Shown here: piece after piece, positions 9,273 through 17,927 of the stretch
Numbering within the stretch: the stretch's first letter is position 1
Layout: every line of letters starts with the position of its first letter
Source of the DNA: an uncultured Sterolibacterium sp.
Lineage (GTDB): Bacteria; Pseudomonadota; Gammaproteobacteria; Burkholderiales; Rhodocyclaceae
NCBI GenBank assembly: GCA_903832735.1
Contig: CAILCO010000068.1
Coordinates: 1 to 51,135, forward strand
DNA: 51,135 nucleotides
Reading direction: 5' to 3'
Notes under the pieces: generated by a model
Database searches by the model: none
What the model saw: only the letters and a program-made list of their open reading frames with translations
Told to the model about the DNA's origin: nothing
Made by a program: the position numbers and the translations under genes

Positions 9273-10691
9273 ATGAGTGCCCCGACTCCTCTTTCAGGAG
9301 ATTCTGCTGCCCCGGTGCAGTCGCTCTACGAAGCGCGCAAGAATATCCATGTGCGCTCCGTCAGCGGCCGATTCTCGACCTGGCGCTGGGCCCTCGTCTG
9401 GATTACCCAGGCGGTCTTCTACGGCCTCTGCTGGTTGCCCTGGAACGGACGCCAGGCAGTGCTGTTCGAACTGGCGGAGCGCAAGTTTTACATATTCGGC
9501 CTGATCTTCTGGCCCCAGGATGTCTTTTACCTGGCGGTCCTCCTGATCATCGCCGCCTACTCCCTATTCCTGTTCACCGCCATCGGCGGGCGCCTGTTCT
9601 GCGGCTATGCTTGCCCGCAGACCGTCTACACCGAGATCTTCATGTGGATCGAGGAGAAGATCGAAGGCGGCCGAAATTCGCGCATGAAGCTCGATGCCGA
9701 GCCAATGTCCGCGCGCAAGTTCGGACTCAAGGCGGCCAAGCATGGCATCTGGATTGCGCTGGGACTGTGGACCGGGTTCACCTTCGTCGGTTATTTCACG
9801 CCGATCAGAACCCTGGCGAACGAGGTGCTGAGCTTCAACTTCGGCCTCGGTCCGTGGGAAACCTTCTGGATCCTGTTCTACGGCTTTACCACCTATGGCA
9901 ACGCCGGCTGGATGCGCGAACAGGTCTGCAAGTACATGTGTCCCTACGCCCGTTTCCAGAGTGCGATGTTCGATCATGACACGCTGATCGTGACCTATGA
10001 TGCCGAGCGCGGCGAACCGCGCGGCGCGCGTTCCAAGAAGCAGGACTACCAGGCGGCGGGCAAGGGTTCCTGTGTCGACTGCGGCATCTGCGTCCAGGTC
10101 TGCCCGACCGGCATCGACATTCGCGACGGACTGCAATACGAGTGCATCGGCTGTTCCGCCTGCATCGATGGCTGCGATCAGGTGATGGACAAGATGAGTT
10201 ATCCGCGCGGCCTGATCCGTTATTCGACCGAGCATGCGATGCAGGCGAAGTGGGGCAACAAGGAAGTCTTTGCCCACGTGCTGCGGCCGCGTACGCTGAT
10301 CTACGGGGTGATTCTGGCGCTGATCATCATTGCCGCCGGGGCGGCGCTGGCCCTGCGCATGCCGCTCAAGGTCGATGTCATCCGGGACCGGGTCGAGCAG
10401 GCGCGGGAGGATGAAAACCTCATGATCGAAAACCATTATCGCCTGCAGATCATGAATGTCAGCGAGGTCCCGCAGCACTATCTGATCGACGTATCCGGAA
10501 TGGCGGGCATCTTCATCGAGTCAGAGCGCAGCGTCGTCATTCCCCCGCTGACCACCCAGAGCGTTTCGGTGGAAGTGCATGTGCCGCCGGCATCCGGGAA
10601 GAAGGGCTATAACAGGATTTACTTCGCGGTCAAATCCTTGAACGACGAGAGGATCGCGGTGCGCGAAAAATCCAATTTCCTTATCCCGTGA
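9273..10691 (+). CDS. ccoG: cbb3 oxidase accessory ferredoxin-type protein CcoG (copper reductase)
   Basis: A 472-residue polytopic protein with two 4Fe-4S motifs, known in the family to act in cbb3 maturation by reducing Cu(II) to Cu(I). About four or five helices are visible. Conserved cysteines before the clusters are in RLFCGYACPQTVYTE and VCKYMCPYARFQ; the ferredoxin motifs are CVDCGICVQVCPTGID and CIGCSACIDGCDQ. A C-terminal immunoglobulin-like domain (the FixG C-terminal region) follows the last helix. The ATG at 9273 lies just after the ccoP terminator. A longer frame starting within ccoP would read through the terminator and is rejected. It is the first gene of a second operon with ccoH. 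Confidence 0.95.
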   Translation: MSAPTPLSGDSAAPVQSLYEARKNIHVRSVSGRFSTWRWALVWITQAVFYGLCWLPWNGRQAVLFELAERKFYIFGLIFWPQDVFYLAVLLIIAAYSLFLFTAIGGRLFCGYACPQTVYTEIFMWIEEKIEGGRNSRMKLDAEPMSARKFGLKAAKHGIWIALGLWTGFTFVGYFTPIRTLANEVLSFNFGLGPWETFWILFYGFTTYGNAGWMREQVCKYMCPYARFQSAMFDHDTLIVTYDAERGEPRGARSKKQDYQAAGKGSCVDCGICVQVCPTGIDIRDGLQYECIGCSACIDGCDQVMDKMSYPRGLIRYSTEHAMQAKWGNKEVFAHVLRPRTLIYGVILALIIIAAGAALALRMPLKVDVIRDRVEQAREDENLMIENHYRLQIMNVSEVPQHYLIDVSGMAGIFIESERSVVIPPLTTQSVSVEVHVPPASGKKGYNRIYFAVKSLNDERIAVREKSNFLIP

Positions 10692-10702
10692 AGGAGCCGT
10701 CC

Positions 10703-11224
10703 ATGAACCAAGCCGCAGCAAGCAATCCCTGGTATCGCGAGCCCGGGCCCTGGCTGCTGATGGCCGGACCCCTTATCGTGGTGGTGGCGAGTTTCATCAC
10801 CCTGTGGCTGGCGATACGTTCCAACGATGGACTGGTCAGCGAGGACTACTACAAGAAGGGCTTGGCCATCAATCAGACGCTGGCCAGGAGCGAACGCGCC
10901 CAGGCGCTGGGGATAGCGGCCGGGATGCGTTTCTCGGAGGCAGGCATCACGGTGCGTCTTACGGCCAGGGCGCCGTTCTTCGTGCCGCCGGGGAGTCTTT
11001 CCGTGACGCTCTCTCATCCTACCCGCGCCGGCCTCGATCAGACCCTGGAATTGCAGCGCAAGGGCGAGTATTACCAAGGCGATTTGAAGCTGCCGTCGGT
11101 CGGCCACTGGGTGGTCCTGCTCAAGGACGGGGAGCAGACCTGGCGGCTGATGGGCAACGTCGTCTTGCCCGCTGCAGGCGAGACGATTTTGGGTGGCGAA
11201 CTGGCAGGCCAGCAGAGTCAATAA
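10703..11224 (+). CDS. ccoH: FixH family protein (CcoH)
   Basis: A 173-residue membrane-anchored protein with a helix near residues 16-38 (PWLLMAGPLIVVVASFITLWL) and the family motif SNDGLVSEDYYKKGLAINQ, followed by a periplasmic beta-rich domain. CcoH/FixH binds the CcoN-containing subcomplex and stabilises it during assembly. AAGGAG (10691-10696), which overlaps the end of ccoG, selects ATG 10703. The spacing from ccoG is 11 bases. Confidence 0.92.
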   Translation: MNQAAASNPWYREPGPWLLMAGPLIVVVASFITLWLAIRSNDGLVSEDYYKKGLAINQTLARSERAQALGIAAGMRFSEAGITVRLTARAPFFVPPGSLSVTLSHPTRAGLDQTLELQRKGEYYQGDLKLPSVGHWVVLLKDGEQTWRLMGNVVLPAAGETILGGELAGQQSQ

Positions 11225-11257
11225 TTTAGATATAAAATGACTCGAAAGGAGACTTGC

Positions 11258-11533
11258 ATGAAACAGTTAACCTGGGTTTTGTGGCCCTCTTTCGTCGTCG
11301 CCGGGGTTGCCGAAGTGCTGTTCTTCACTTTGATCGATCCTCAGCAACTGTATCTGTTCGGCGAGCCGGTGGACTGGTCGAGAATGACCATCTACTCGCT
11401 CGGCTTCTTCGCCCTATGGGCCACCTGCGCCGGATCGAGCATGCTGACCTGTTTCATCCAGCGTGATGCCGCCGAGGTGAATTCCTGCCTGGTGGCAGCC
11501 GCCTGCAAGGATCGTGTCGCTCTCCGTCGTTGA
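11258..11533 (+). CDS. Small two-helix membrane protein of the cbb3 maturation operon
   Basis: A 91-residue protein of unknown function. Two hydrophobic helices are visible, near residues 5-27 (TWVLWPSFVVAGVAEVLFFTL) and 46-66 (IYSLGFFALWATCAGSSMLTC). Conserved-looking polar and Cys residues sit in the second helix and its exit (CAGSSMLTC), and the tail contains two further cysteines. AAGGAG lies 7 bases before ATG 11258; an upstream ATG at 11237 would place that ribosome site inside the gene. Its last 20 bases overlap the next gene. The position after ccoH suggests a part in cytochrome oxidase assembly or copper handling; that is inference only. Confidence 0.75.
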   Translation: MKQLTWVLWPSFVVAGVAEVLFFTLIDPQQLYLFGEPVDWSRMTIYSLGFFALWATCAGSSMLTCFIQRDAAEVNSCLVAAACKDRVALRR

Positions 11534-14054
11534 TGCCGGCGATACTGCCGGCCTGACTGCGGCGGAAGCGCAGCGCAGGCTGGACAGCGGAGGGGCCAAC
11601 GAACTCTCTCCGCCTGCCCGACAGGGGATACTGCGAATCGCACTGGAGGTGGTGCGCGAACCGATGTTCCTGCTGCTGCTTGCCGCCGGCGGCGTCTATC
11701 TCGCCCTCGGCGAGACGGCAGAAGCGCTGATGCTGCTGGGCTTCGTGGTTCTGGTGATGATCATGGTCATCACCCAGGAACAGCGCACCTCGCGTGTCCT
11801 CGAGGCGCTGCGGGCCCTGGCCAGCCCTCGGGCGCTGGTCATCCGCGACGGCGCGAGACTGCGCATACCCGGCCGCGAAGTGGTGGTCGGCGACCTGCTG
11901 CTGCTGGAGGAGGGCGACCGGGTCGCCGCCGATGCCCTGGTACTGGAATGCCACGACCTCTCGGTCGACGAATCGCTGCTGACCGGAGAGTCGGTGCCGG
12001 TGCGCAAAGTCGCCGCCGGCACCAGTGAGCCGCCCCCGGCCCAACCGGGAGGCGATGATCAGCCCTGGGTCTATGCCGGCACGCTGCTGATCGCCGGCAG
12101 CGGTTTGGCGCGGGTCGCCGCGACCGGTACGGCCAGCGCCATCGGCCGCATCGGCCGGGCGCTTGGCGAAACCGAAGCGCCGCGTTCGCCACTGGCGCGC
12201 CAGATGCGCCGACTGGTCGAGCGCCTGGCCCTGCTGGTGGCCGCGATCTGCCTGGTGCTGGTGCTCCTGCTCGGTCTGACCCGGGGCAATTGGCTGGAAG
12301 CGTTTCTCGCCGGCATCACCCTGGCGATGGCGCTCTTGCCGCAGGAGTTTCCGGTGATCCTCGCCATGTTCATGGCCCTGGGAGCCTGGCGTATTTCGCA
12401 AAGACGCGTGCTGACCCGGCGCATGGACGCCATCGAAACTCTGGGCGCGACCACCGTGCTGATGGTGGACAAGACCGGCACGCTCACCGAGAACCGCATG
12501 ACCGTTTCCTCGCTCTGGTGCGCCGGCGAGACCTGGGCCGCGTCGGGGCAGGGCGATCTGCCGGAAGCTTTCCACGAGTTGGTCGAATTCGCCATCCTGG
12601 CCAGCGAGCAGGAACCCTTTGACCCCATGGAGCGCGCCTTCCACGCCCTGGGCCAGCGACTCCTGACCGGCACCGGGCATCTTCACGGCGAATGGGGAAT
12701 GGCGCACGAGTACAGCCTCTCCGCCGATCTCCTGGCCATGTCCCATGTCTGGAAACCCGGCGCTGAAGCAGGTGGCGGACAGTGGGTGGTCGCCACCAAG
12801 GGAGCGCCCGAGGCGGTGGCCGATCTCTGCCATCTCGAGGCCGCCGAGTTGGCCAGGGTGATGGCCGCCGCCGCCGCGATGGCCGATGCCGGACTGCGCG
12901 TGCTCGGTGTGGCGCGGGCGGTTCTGGCCTCGGATGACTGGCCGGTCAAGCAGCACGACATCGCCTTCGCCTTCGTCGGCTTGGTCGGCCTCTCCGACCC
13001 GCCACGCCCGGCGGTACCGGAGGCGATCCGGGATGCCCGCGCGGCGGGCATCCGCGTGGTCATGGTCACCGGCGATTATCCGCGCACCGCGCAGGCCATT
13101 GCGCGCCAGATCGGCATCCGGCACGAGACGGTACTGACCGGCGCCGAAATCGAAGCGCTCGATGAGCGAGAACTGCGACTGCGCGTCCGCGCCGTCGAAA
13201 TATTCGCCCGCATCGTACCGCAGCAGAAGCTGCGCCTGGTCGAGGCGTTCAAAGCCAACGGCGAGGTCGTGGCGATGACCGGCGATGGCGTCAATGACGC
13301 GCCGGCGTTGAAGGCCGCGCATATCGGCGTGGCCATGGGCGGGCGCGGCACCGACGTGGCGCGCGAGGCGGCGGCTCTGGTGCTCCTGGATGACGACTTC
13401 GGCGCCATCGTCGTGACCATCCGCCTGGGGCGGCGCATCTACGACAATCTGCAGAAGGCGATGAGCTACACCCTGTCGGTGCATCTGCCGGTCGTCGGCA
13501 TGTCGCTTCTGCCGGTGCTGCTCGGTCAGCCGTTGTTGTTGCTGCCGGCCCATGTCGTATTCCTCGAACTGATCGTCGGTCCGGCCTGCTCGCTCGCCTT
13601 CGAGGCCGAGCCTGATGAGCCCGGCCTGATGCGGCGTCCGCCGCGCGATTCCCGAGAGCCGCTGTTCGGCGGTCGCTTGCTGTGGCTGAGCGTGGTGCAG
13701 GGAACGGTGGCGTGGCTTATCGTTGCCGCGATGTACCTCTGGGGTCTGGGCTATGGCTTAACGGCGGAGCAGGGGCGTTCGCTGGTGTTCCTGAGCCTGG
13801 TCGGTGGCAACCTGGCGCTATTGCTGGCCAACCGCAGCACGACAGCCCTTGCCGTGGGCGGCAACAGGGTCGTCGGCTGGGTGCTGGCGGGGGCCGTCGG
13901 CGGCCTGCTTCTGGTCTTTGCGGTCCCGGCCTTGCGCAGCCTGTTTCGCTTAGCGCCCCTGGACCCGACCGCGACGCTGGCGGGACTCGCCGCGTCGCTA
14001 GTCAGCCTGCTCGCACTCGAGATCCTGAAGCGGCTCTGGCCGGGTCGCCGCTAG
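11514..14054 (+). CDS. P-type cation-transporting ATPase (P2-like, not heavy-metal type)
   Basis: An 846-residue HAD-superfamily P-type ATPase. It has an N-terminal cation-ATPase domain (GLTAAEAQRRLDSGGANEL), the actuator motif LLTGESVPV, helix-4 motif LAMALLPQEFPVIL where calcium pumps have PEGLP, phosphorylation site DKTGTLTENRM, and hinge [16 protein letters not shown]. It lacks HMA domains and the CPC motif, so it should not carry copper. Ca2+, Mn2+ or Mg2+ are possible, but the helix-4 PQEFP form leaves the ion open. Start is GTG 11514, inside the end of the previous small gene, so it belongs to the ccoG-ccoH transcript. The C-terminal helices are present and the protein looks intact. 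Confidence 0.88.
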   Translation: MSLSVVDAGDTAGLTAAEAQRRLDSGGANELSPPARQGILRIALEVVREPMFLLLLAAGGVYLALGETAEALMLLGFVVLVMIMVITQEQRTSRVLEALRALASPRALVIRDGARLRIPGREVVVGDLLLLEEGDRVAADALVLECHDLSVDESLLTGESVPVRKVAAGTSEPPPAQPGGDDQPWVYAGTLLIAGSGLARVAATGTASAIGRIGRALGETEAPRSPLARQMRRLVERLALLVAAICLVLVLLLGLTRGNWLEAFLAGITLAMALLPQEFPVILAMFMALGAWRISQRRVLTRRMDAIETLGATTVLMVDKTGTLTENRMTVSSLWCAGETWAASGQGDLPEAFHELVEFAILASEQEPFDPMERAFHALGQRLLTGTGHLHGEWGMAHEYSLSADLLAMSHVWKPGAEAGGGQWVVATKGAPEAVADLCHLEAAELARVMAAAAAMADAGLRVLGVARAVLASDDWPVKQHDIAFAFVGLVGLSDPPRPAVPEAIRDARAAGIRVVMVTGDYPRTAQAIARQIGIRHETVLTGAEIEALDERELRLRVRAVEIFARIVPQQKLRLVEAFKANGEVVAMTGDGVNDAPALKAAHIGVAMGGRGTDVAREAAALVLLDDDFGAIVVTIRLGRRIYDNLQKAMSYTLSVHLPVVGMSLLPVLLGQPLLLLPAHVVFLELIVGPACSLAFEAEPDEPGLMRRPPRDSREPLFGGRLLWLSVVQGTVAWLIVAAMYLWGLGYGLTAEQGRSLVFLSLVGGNLALLLANRSTTALAVGGNRVVGWVLAGAVGGLLLVFAVPALRSLFRLAPLDPTATLAGLAASLVSLLALEILKRLWPGRR

Positions 14055-14097
14055 CGCCGACCCGCTGTTACAACATGCACCTGCTGCGCGGCACCAC

Positions 14098-14130
14098 AGC
14101 CCTGGGTTGCCCTATGGGCAACTACGGGCT
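14098..14130. terminator. Bidirectional hairpin between convergent genes
   Basis: AGCCC-TGG-GTTGCCC (14098-14112), a TAT loop at 14113-14115, and GGGCAAC-TAC-GGGCT (14116-14130) form a 12-pair stem with one symmetric internal loop. It sits between the P-type ATPase and uspA stops, where a shared terminator is expected, but no T-run follows on either strand. Confidence 0.45.
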
Positions 14131-14574
14131 CTAGCGGTAGACCAGCACAGGAACCTTGGAGTGGGTCAGCACCCTCTGCGTCTCGCTGCCGAGCAGCAGA
14201 CCGCTGAAGCCGCGCCGGCCGTGAGAGGCCATGAAGATCAGGTCGCAGCCCGTGGTCTTGACGGCATTGATGATCGCTTCGTAAGGAACGTCGCTGACGA
14301 CGCTGAGCGCCGCGCTGGCGACTCCGCCGGCCTGCGCATGGTTCTGCGCCGCGCTGAGGATCTCCTGGGCCTGCTGCTCGGCCATCGCGGCAAACTTCTC
14401 CGGCGTGGTCGGATCGATCAGGGCGCCTTCGCCGTAGAAGGCAACCGGGTAATCCGGCTTGGCGAAGAAGAAGGTGATTTTTGCATTGATCTCCTTGGCG
14501 AAGTCCACTGCGCGCTGGACTGTGTCGGATGACAACTCTGATCCGTCGGTCGGGACGAGAATATGTTTGAACAT
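14131..14574 (-). CDS. Universal stress protein, UspA family
   Basis: A 147-residue cytoplasmic Usp domain. It has the N-terminal beta strand ILVPTDGSELS and the ATP-binding motif MASHGRRGFSGLLLGSETQRVL (read in two halves: G-2x-G-9x-G-S/T), so it is of the nucleotide-binding type. Such proteins support survival in energy-limited or anaerobic states. The gene is divergent from phaC. A perfect TATAAT and an Fnr-type box lie upstream in class II geometry, so low-oxygen induction is predicted. Confidence 0.93.
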   Translation of the reverse strand: MFKHILVPTDGSELSSDTVQRAVDFAKEINAKITFFFAKPDYPVAFYGEGALIDPTTPEKFAAMAEQQAQEILSAAQNHAQAGGVASAALSVVSDVPYEAIINAVKTTGCDLIFMASHGRRGFSGLLLGSETQRVLTHSKVPVLVYR

Positions 14575-14637
14575 GAGGCCTCCGCAGGAAATTGAAAAAT
14601 ATGCCAGTCCATTATAGGAAAGGCCCTAGCTGCATGC

Positions 14638-14651
14638 TTGACCCAGATCAA
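14638..14651. promoter_or_regulatory. Fnr/FixK-type box in the uspA-phaC divergent region
   Basis: TTGACCCAGATCAA matches the Fnr consensus at nine of ten positions. For uspA (minus), a perfect TATAAT lies at 14616-14611, predicting a start near 14604, 40-41 bases from the box centre. For phaC (plus), CACAAT at 14673-14678 (four of six) predicts a start near 14685, also about 40 bases from the centre. One dimer could therefore activate both genes. The uspA side is the stronger of the two. Confidence 0.75.
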
Positions 14652-14741
14652 CGTCCGCCATGTGCCGCTGAGCACAATCATAGGCCATTATCGAGATCGG
14701 GTTGTCTGAAATCTATGGACGAAGAGAGAAAGGACACCGCC

Positions 14742-16439
14742 ATGACGCCGCAGGCCGCGCTGCGCGCCATGGATCGTGCGGTCGAGGCCAACATCGATCC
14801 GATGGGCATGGTGACGCCGCTGCTGCATGCGCAACTGGCGTGGCTCTCGCATCCCCAGGAGTTGTCCGAAGCGCTGTCCGGCTTTGCCAATGATCTGCTG
14901 CAATTACAGTGGCATGCCTGGCGCAGGGCGTTGGGCATGCCGAGTGCCGACGTGGAACGGCCGCATCCCGACGACACTCGCTTCGCCGACCCGGTCTGGC
15001 AGGAGACGGTGGGCTGGGACATCCTCAAGGAAAGTTACCTGCTGCTCACCCACCACCTGCAGGACCGCCTCTACGAGACGCCGGGAATGTCGAGCAAGGA
15101 CAGACGCCGCGCCGCGTTCTGGTGGCGCAAGTGGCTGAACGCCGTGGCCCCGACCAATTTCTTCTGGTCCAATCCGGTCGCCATCAGAAAGGCCTTCGAG
15201 AGCCGGGGCGAGAGCCTGTTCCAGGGCCTGAAGATCTTCCTCGACGATCTCGAGGCGGGCAACGTGCGCATGACCGGCCCGGACGATTTCAGCGTTGGCA
15301 AGAATCTCGCTACGACGCCTGGCAAGGTGGTGTTCCGGAACCGGCTGCTCGAAGTGATTCACTACGCGCCGACCACCGCGACCGTCTATCAGACGCCGAT
15401 CGTGATCGTCACGCCGTGGATCAACAAGTTCTACATTCTCGATCTGAATCCGCAGAAGAGCCTGGTCGGCTTCCTCCTCGACCAGGGTTATTCCGTCTTC
15501 ATCACCAGCTGGAAGAATCCGACGGCGGAGATGCGTGACGTCGCCTTCGACGATTACCTCAGCGAGGGCATAGAGCGCATCGTAGCAACGGCGCGAAACA
15601 TCAGCGGCGCGCGGCAGGTGCATGCCGTCGGCTATTGCATCGGCGGTGCGGCGCTGGCCGCCTATATGGCCTGGGCCAATTGCCGCAATGCCGCGATGCC
15701 GGTGGCCAGCGTGACGCTGCTCGCCTCCCTGGTGGACTATCACAAGCCGGGCGACATCGAGGTCTTCGTAGACGAAGGCAGCCTCAAGTGGCTTTCCCGG
15801 AGCATGGCCGAGAAAGGTTTTCTCGACGGCAGGGAAATGGCCGCCGCGTTTCGCCTGTTGCGCTCGAACAGCCTGATCTGGCACTACGTGGTGCATGGCT
15901 ACCTCTACGGCGAGAAGCCGGCGCCGTTCGACGTGCTGTACTGGAACATGGACGCCACACGCATGCCGGCGAAGATGCATCAGTGGTATTTGCGCGAGTT
16001 CTACCTCAACAACAATCTCATCAGGAAGGATGCCCTGACGCTCGCGGGCGAGCGCATCGATCTTGCCCTGATCACGCAGCCGCTGTATTCGGTTGCCGCC
16101 AAGGATGACCATATCGCGCCCTGGCGCTCGGTCTTCCGGATCAACAATTACGTCTCCAGCAGCACGCGCCAGGTGCTGACTTCTTCAGGCCACATCCTCG
16201 GCATCGTCAATCCGCCGGTAGCGCCGCCCAGGCGAGAATATTGGGCCGGCACCGCTCTGCGTCACGACAGCAGCGAGAGTTGGCACGAACGCGCCGAACA
16301 TCATCAGGGCAGTTGGTGGACCGACTGGATGGCTTGGTTGCAGCCGCAGTCTGGCCGGAAGGTCAAGGCCGGTGCGATAGACAGCAAGGAATATCCGGCG
16401 CTCGTTGATGCGCCCGGCTGTTACGTGATGGAACCCTGA
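14742..16439 (+). CDS. phaC: Class I-type poly(3-hydroxyalkanoate) synthase
   Basis: A 565-residue PHA polymerase that joins (R)-3-hydroxyacyl-CoA units into storage granules. The alpha/beta-hydrolase fold carries the modified lipase box GYCIGG with nucleophile Cys299, Asp456 in DDHIAPW and His484 in SSGHILGIVNPP. The N-terminal domain (PTNFFWSNP, FLDDLEAGN) is also typical. ATG 14742 is chosen because AAAGGA lies about 8 bases before it; an upstream ATG at 14715 would add nine residues. No phaA, phaB or phasin gene is in the window. An Fnr-type box 97 bases upstream suggests control by oxygen. Confidence 0.93.
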   Translation: MTPQAALRAMDRAVEANIDPMGMVTPLLHAQLAWLSHPQELSEALSGFANDLLQLQWHAWRRALGMPSADVERPHPDDTRFADPVWQETVGWDILKESYLLLTHHLQDRLYETPGMSSKDRRRAAFWWRKWLNAVAPTNFFWSNPVAIRKAFESRGESLFQGLKIFLDDLEAGNVRMTGPDDFSVGKNLATTPGKVVFRNRLLEVIHYAPTTATVYQTPIVIVTPWINKFYILDLNPQKSLVGFLLDQGYSVFITSWKNPTAEMRDVAFDDYLSEGIERIVATARNISGARQVHAVGYCIGGAALAAYMAWANCRNAAMPVASVTLLASLVDYHKPGDIEVFVDEGSLKWLSRSMAEKGFLDGREMAAAFRLLRSNSLIWHYVVHGYLYGEKPAPFDVLYWNMDATRMPAKMHQWYLREFYLNNNLIRKDALTLAGERIDLALITQPLYSVAAKDDHIAPWRSVFRINNYVSSSTRQVLTSSGHILGIVNPPVAPPRREYWAGTALRHDSSESWHERAEHHQGSWWTDWMAWLQPQSGRKVKAGAIDSKEYPALVDAPGCYVMEP

Positions 16440-16460
16440 TCCCACGTTGCAATTGGCAGC

Positions 16461-17927
16461 TTACTCGGCCGAGCCTTCCGGCGTGTTCCACCAGCCGCCG
16501 CCGAGTGCCTGGAACAGCGCCACCGTGTCGACGTAGCGATTCGCCCTGGCCGCAACCTGCGCGACTACTGCCTGCTGGTAGGATTGTTCCGCGGCTAGCA
16601 GCGCCAGGCGGCTGATGTCGCCCAGTGCCACTTGTCGCCGCGCGATCGCGAGGCTGCGCGAACTGGCGCGCTCGGCTACGGTCGCCGCGCGCAAGGCATC
16701 GGCATCCTGTTCCAGTGCATGCAGCGTATCCGCGACATTCTGGAAGGCCGCGATCACCGTGGCGCGATACTGGGCCATGGCCTGGTCGTAGGTCGCATCG
16801 GCGGCGGACTTGCGGTGTCTTAGGGTGCCGCCATCGAAGATCGGCTGGGTCAGGGCGCCGGCTACGCTCCACAGGCCGCTACCGCTCCTGAACAGGTCGC
16901 CCATGCTGGTGGCGACGCTGCCGATATTGGCATTGATGGAAAACTGCGGCAGCCTGTTGGCGAAGGCGACGCCGACCTGGGCGCTCGCCGAATGCGCCAG
17001 CGCTTCTGCGGCGCGCACGTCGGGACGCTGTTCGACCAGTCGGGAGGGCAGGCTGAGCGGCAACTCCTGCGGCAGTTCCAGGTGCTCCAGGTCGAAGCGC
17101 TGTTCGAGTTCCCGGTCCGGGTATCCGCCCGCCAGGGCGATCAGCAGGTCGCGGTTTTGCGCCAACTGCCGGCGCAGCGGCGGCAGCGCCGCGCGGGACT
17201 GCGCCAGCGCCGCCTCCTGGGCGGCAACGGCAGCTTCGGCAATGGCGCCCAGGGCGAGTTGGCGACGGGTCAGCGCCAGCATCTCTTCGCCTTGCGCGAC
17301 GATGCGTTCCAGCGCAGCGATCTGGCCGCGCAATGCCGCTTCCTGGACCGCCGCCACCACGACATTGGCCGCCAGGGACAGGCGCGCCGCCGCCAACTCG
17401 AAGCGCTGGAACTCGGCTTGCGCCTCCAGCGACTCCACCTGACGACGCGTGCCGCCGAAAATGTCGGGCGCGTAGCCGATGTTGAGTTGCGCGGTGTGCA
17501 GGCTGAAGGGATTCGCCGGGGAAGCGAGCGGCGAACTCAGGCTGTCGGCAATGCGCTGTCGGCTGGGCGCCAAGCCGGCCGAGACCTGCGGAAAGAATGC
17601 GCCACGTTCCGCGGCGGCCGTTTCCTGTGCCGCCAGCAGGGCGGCGCGAGCTGCGGCGATGTTCGGATTTGCCGCCAGGGCACGTTCTACCAGGGCATCG
17701 ATTGGCGCCGAGCGGAACAGTTGCCACCACTGCCCGGGCACGTCCGCGCCGGCGACGAGATGCTGATCCGCTGGTTGATCGGCTGGTTGTTGGGGCGGCG
17801 CCGAAGCTGTCGCGCGATAGCCCGTCGCTTCCGGTGCGGCCGGGCGTTGGAAGTCCGGGCCGACGGTGCAGCCGCTGACCGCGAAGAGGGCGGCGGCGGC
17901 TGCGCTGGCGAACCCGGGGCCGCGCAT
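16461..17927 (-). CDS. RND efflux outer-membrane lipoprotein, NodT/OprM family (CzcC-like position)
   Basis: A 488-residue outer-membrane channel of a tripartite efflux pump. The signal peptide ends in a lipobox (LFAVSGC, Cys19), followed by GPDFQRP and two outer-membrane-efflux-protein repeats with long helical segments (LVERALAANPNIAAARAALL, and RQLALGAIAEAAV). The ATG at 17927 shares a base with the stop of the pump gene (TGATG), so they are coupled. It is the last gene of the operon. A longer open frame upstream lies inside the pump gene and is a shadow. Confidence 0.92.
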   Translation of the reverse strand: MRGPGFASAAAAALFAVSGCTVGPDFQRPAAPEATGYRATASAPPQQPADQPADQHLVAGADVPGQWWQLFRSAPIDALVERALAANPNIAAARAALLAAQETAAAERGAFFPQVSAGLAPSRQRIADSLSSPLASPANPFSLHTAQLNIGYAPDIFGGTRRQVESLEAQAEFQRFELAAARLSLAANVVVAAVQEAALRGQIAALERIVAQGEEMLALTRRQLALGAIAEAAVAAQEAALAQSRAALPPLRRQLAQNRDLLIALAGGYPDRELEQRFDLEHLELPQELPLSLPSRLVEQRPDVRAAEALAHSASAQVGVAFANRLPQFSINANIGSVATSMGDLFRSGSGLWSVAGALTQPIFDGGTLRHRKSAADATYDQAMAQYRATVIAAFQNVADTLHALEQDADALRAATVAERASSRSLAIARRQVALGDISRLALLAAEQSYQQAVVAQVAARANRYVDTVALFQALGGGWWNTPEGSAE

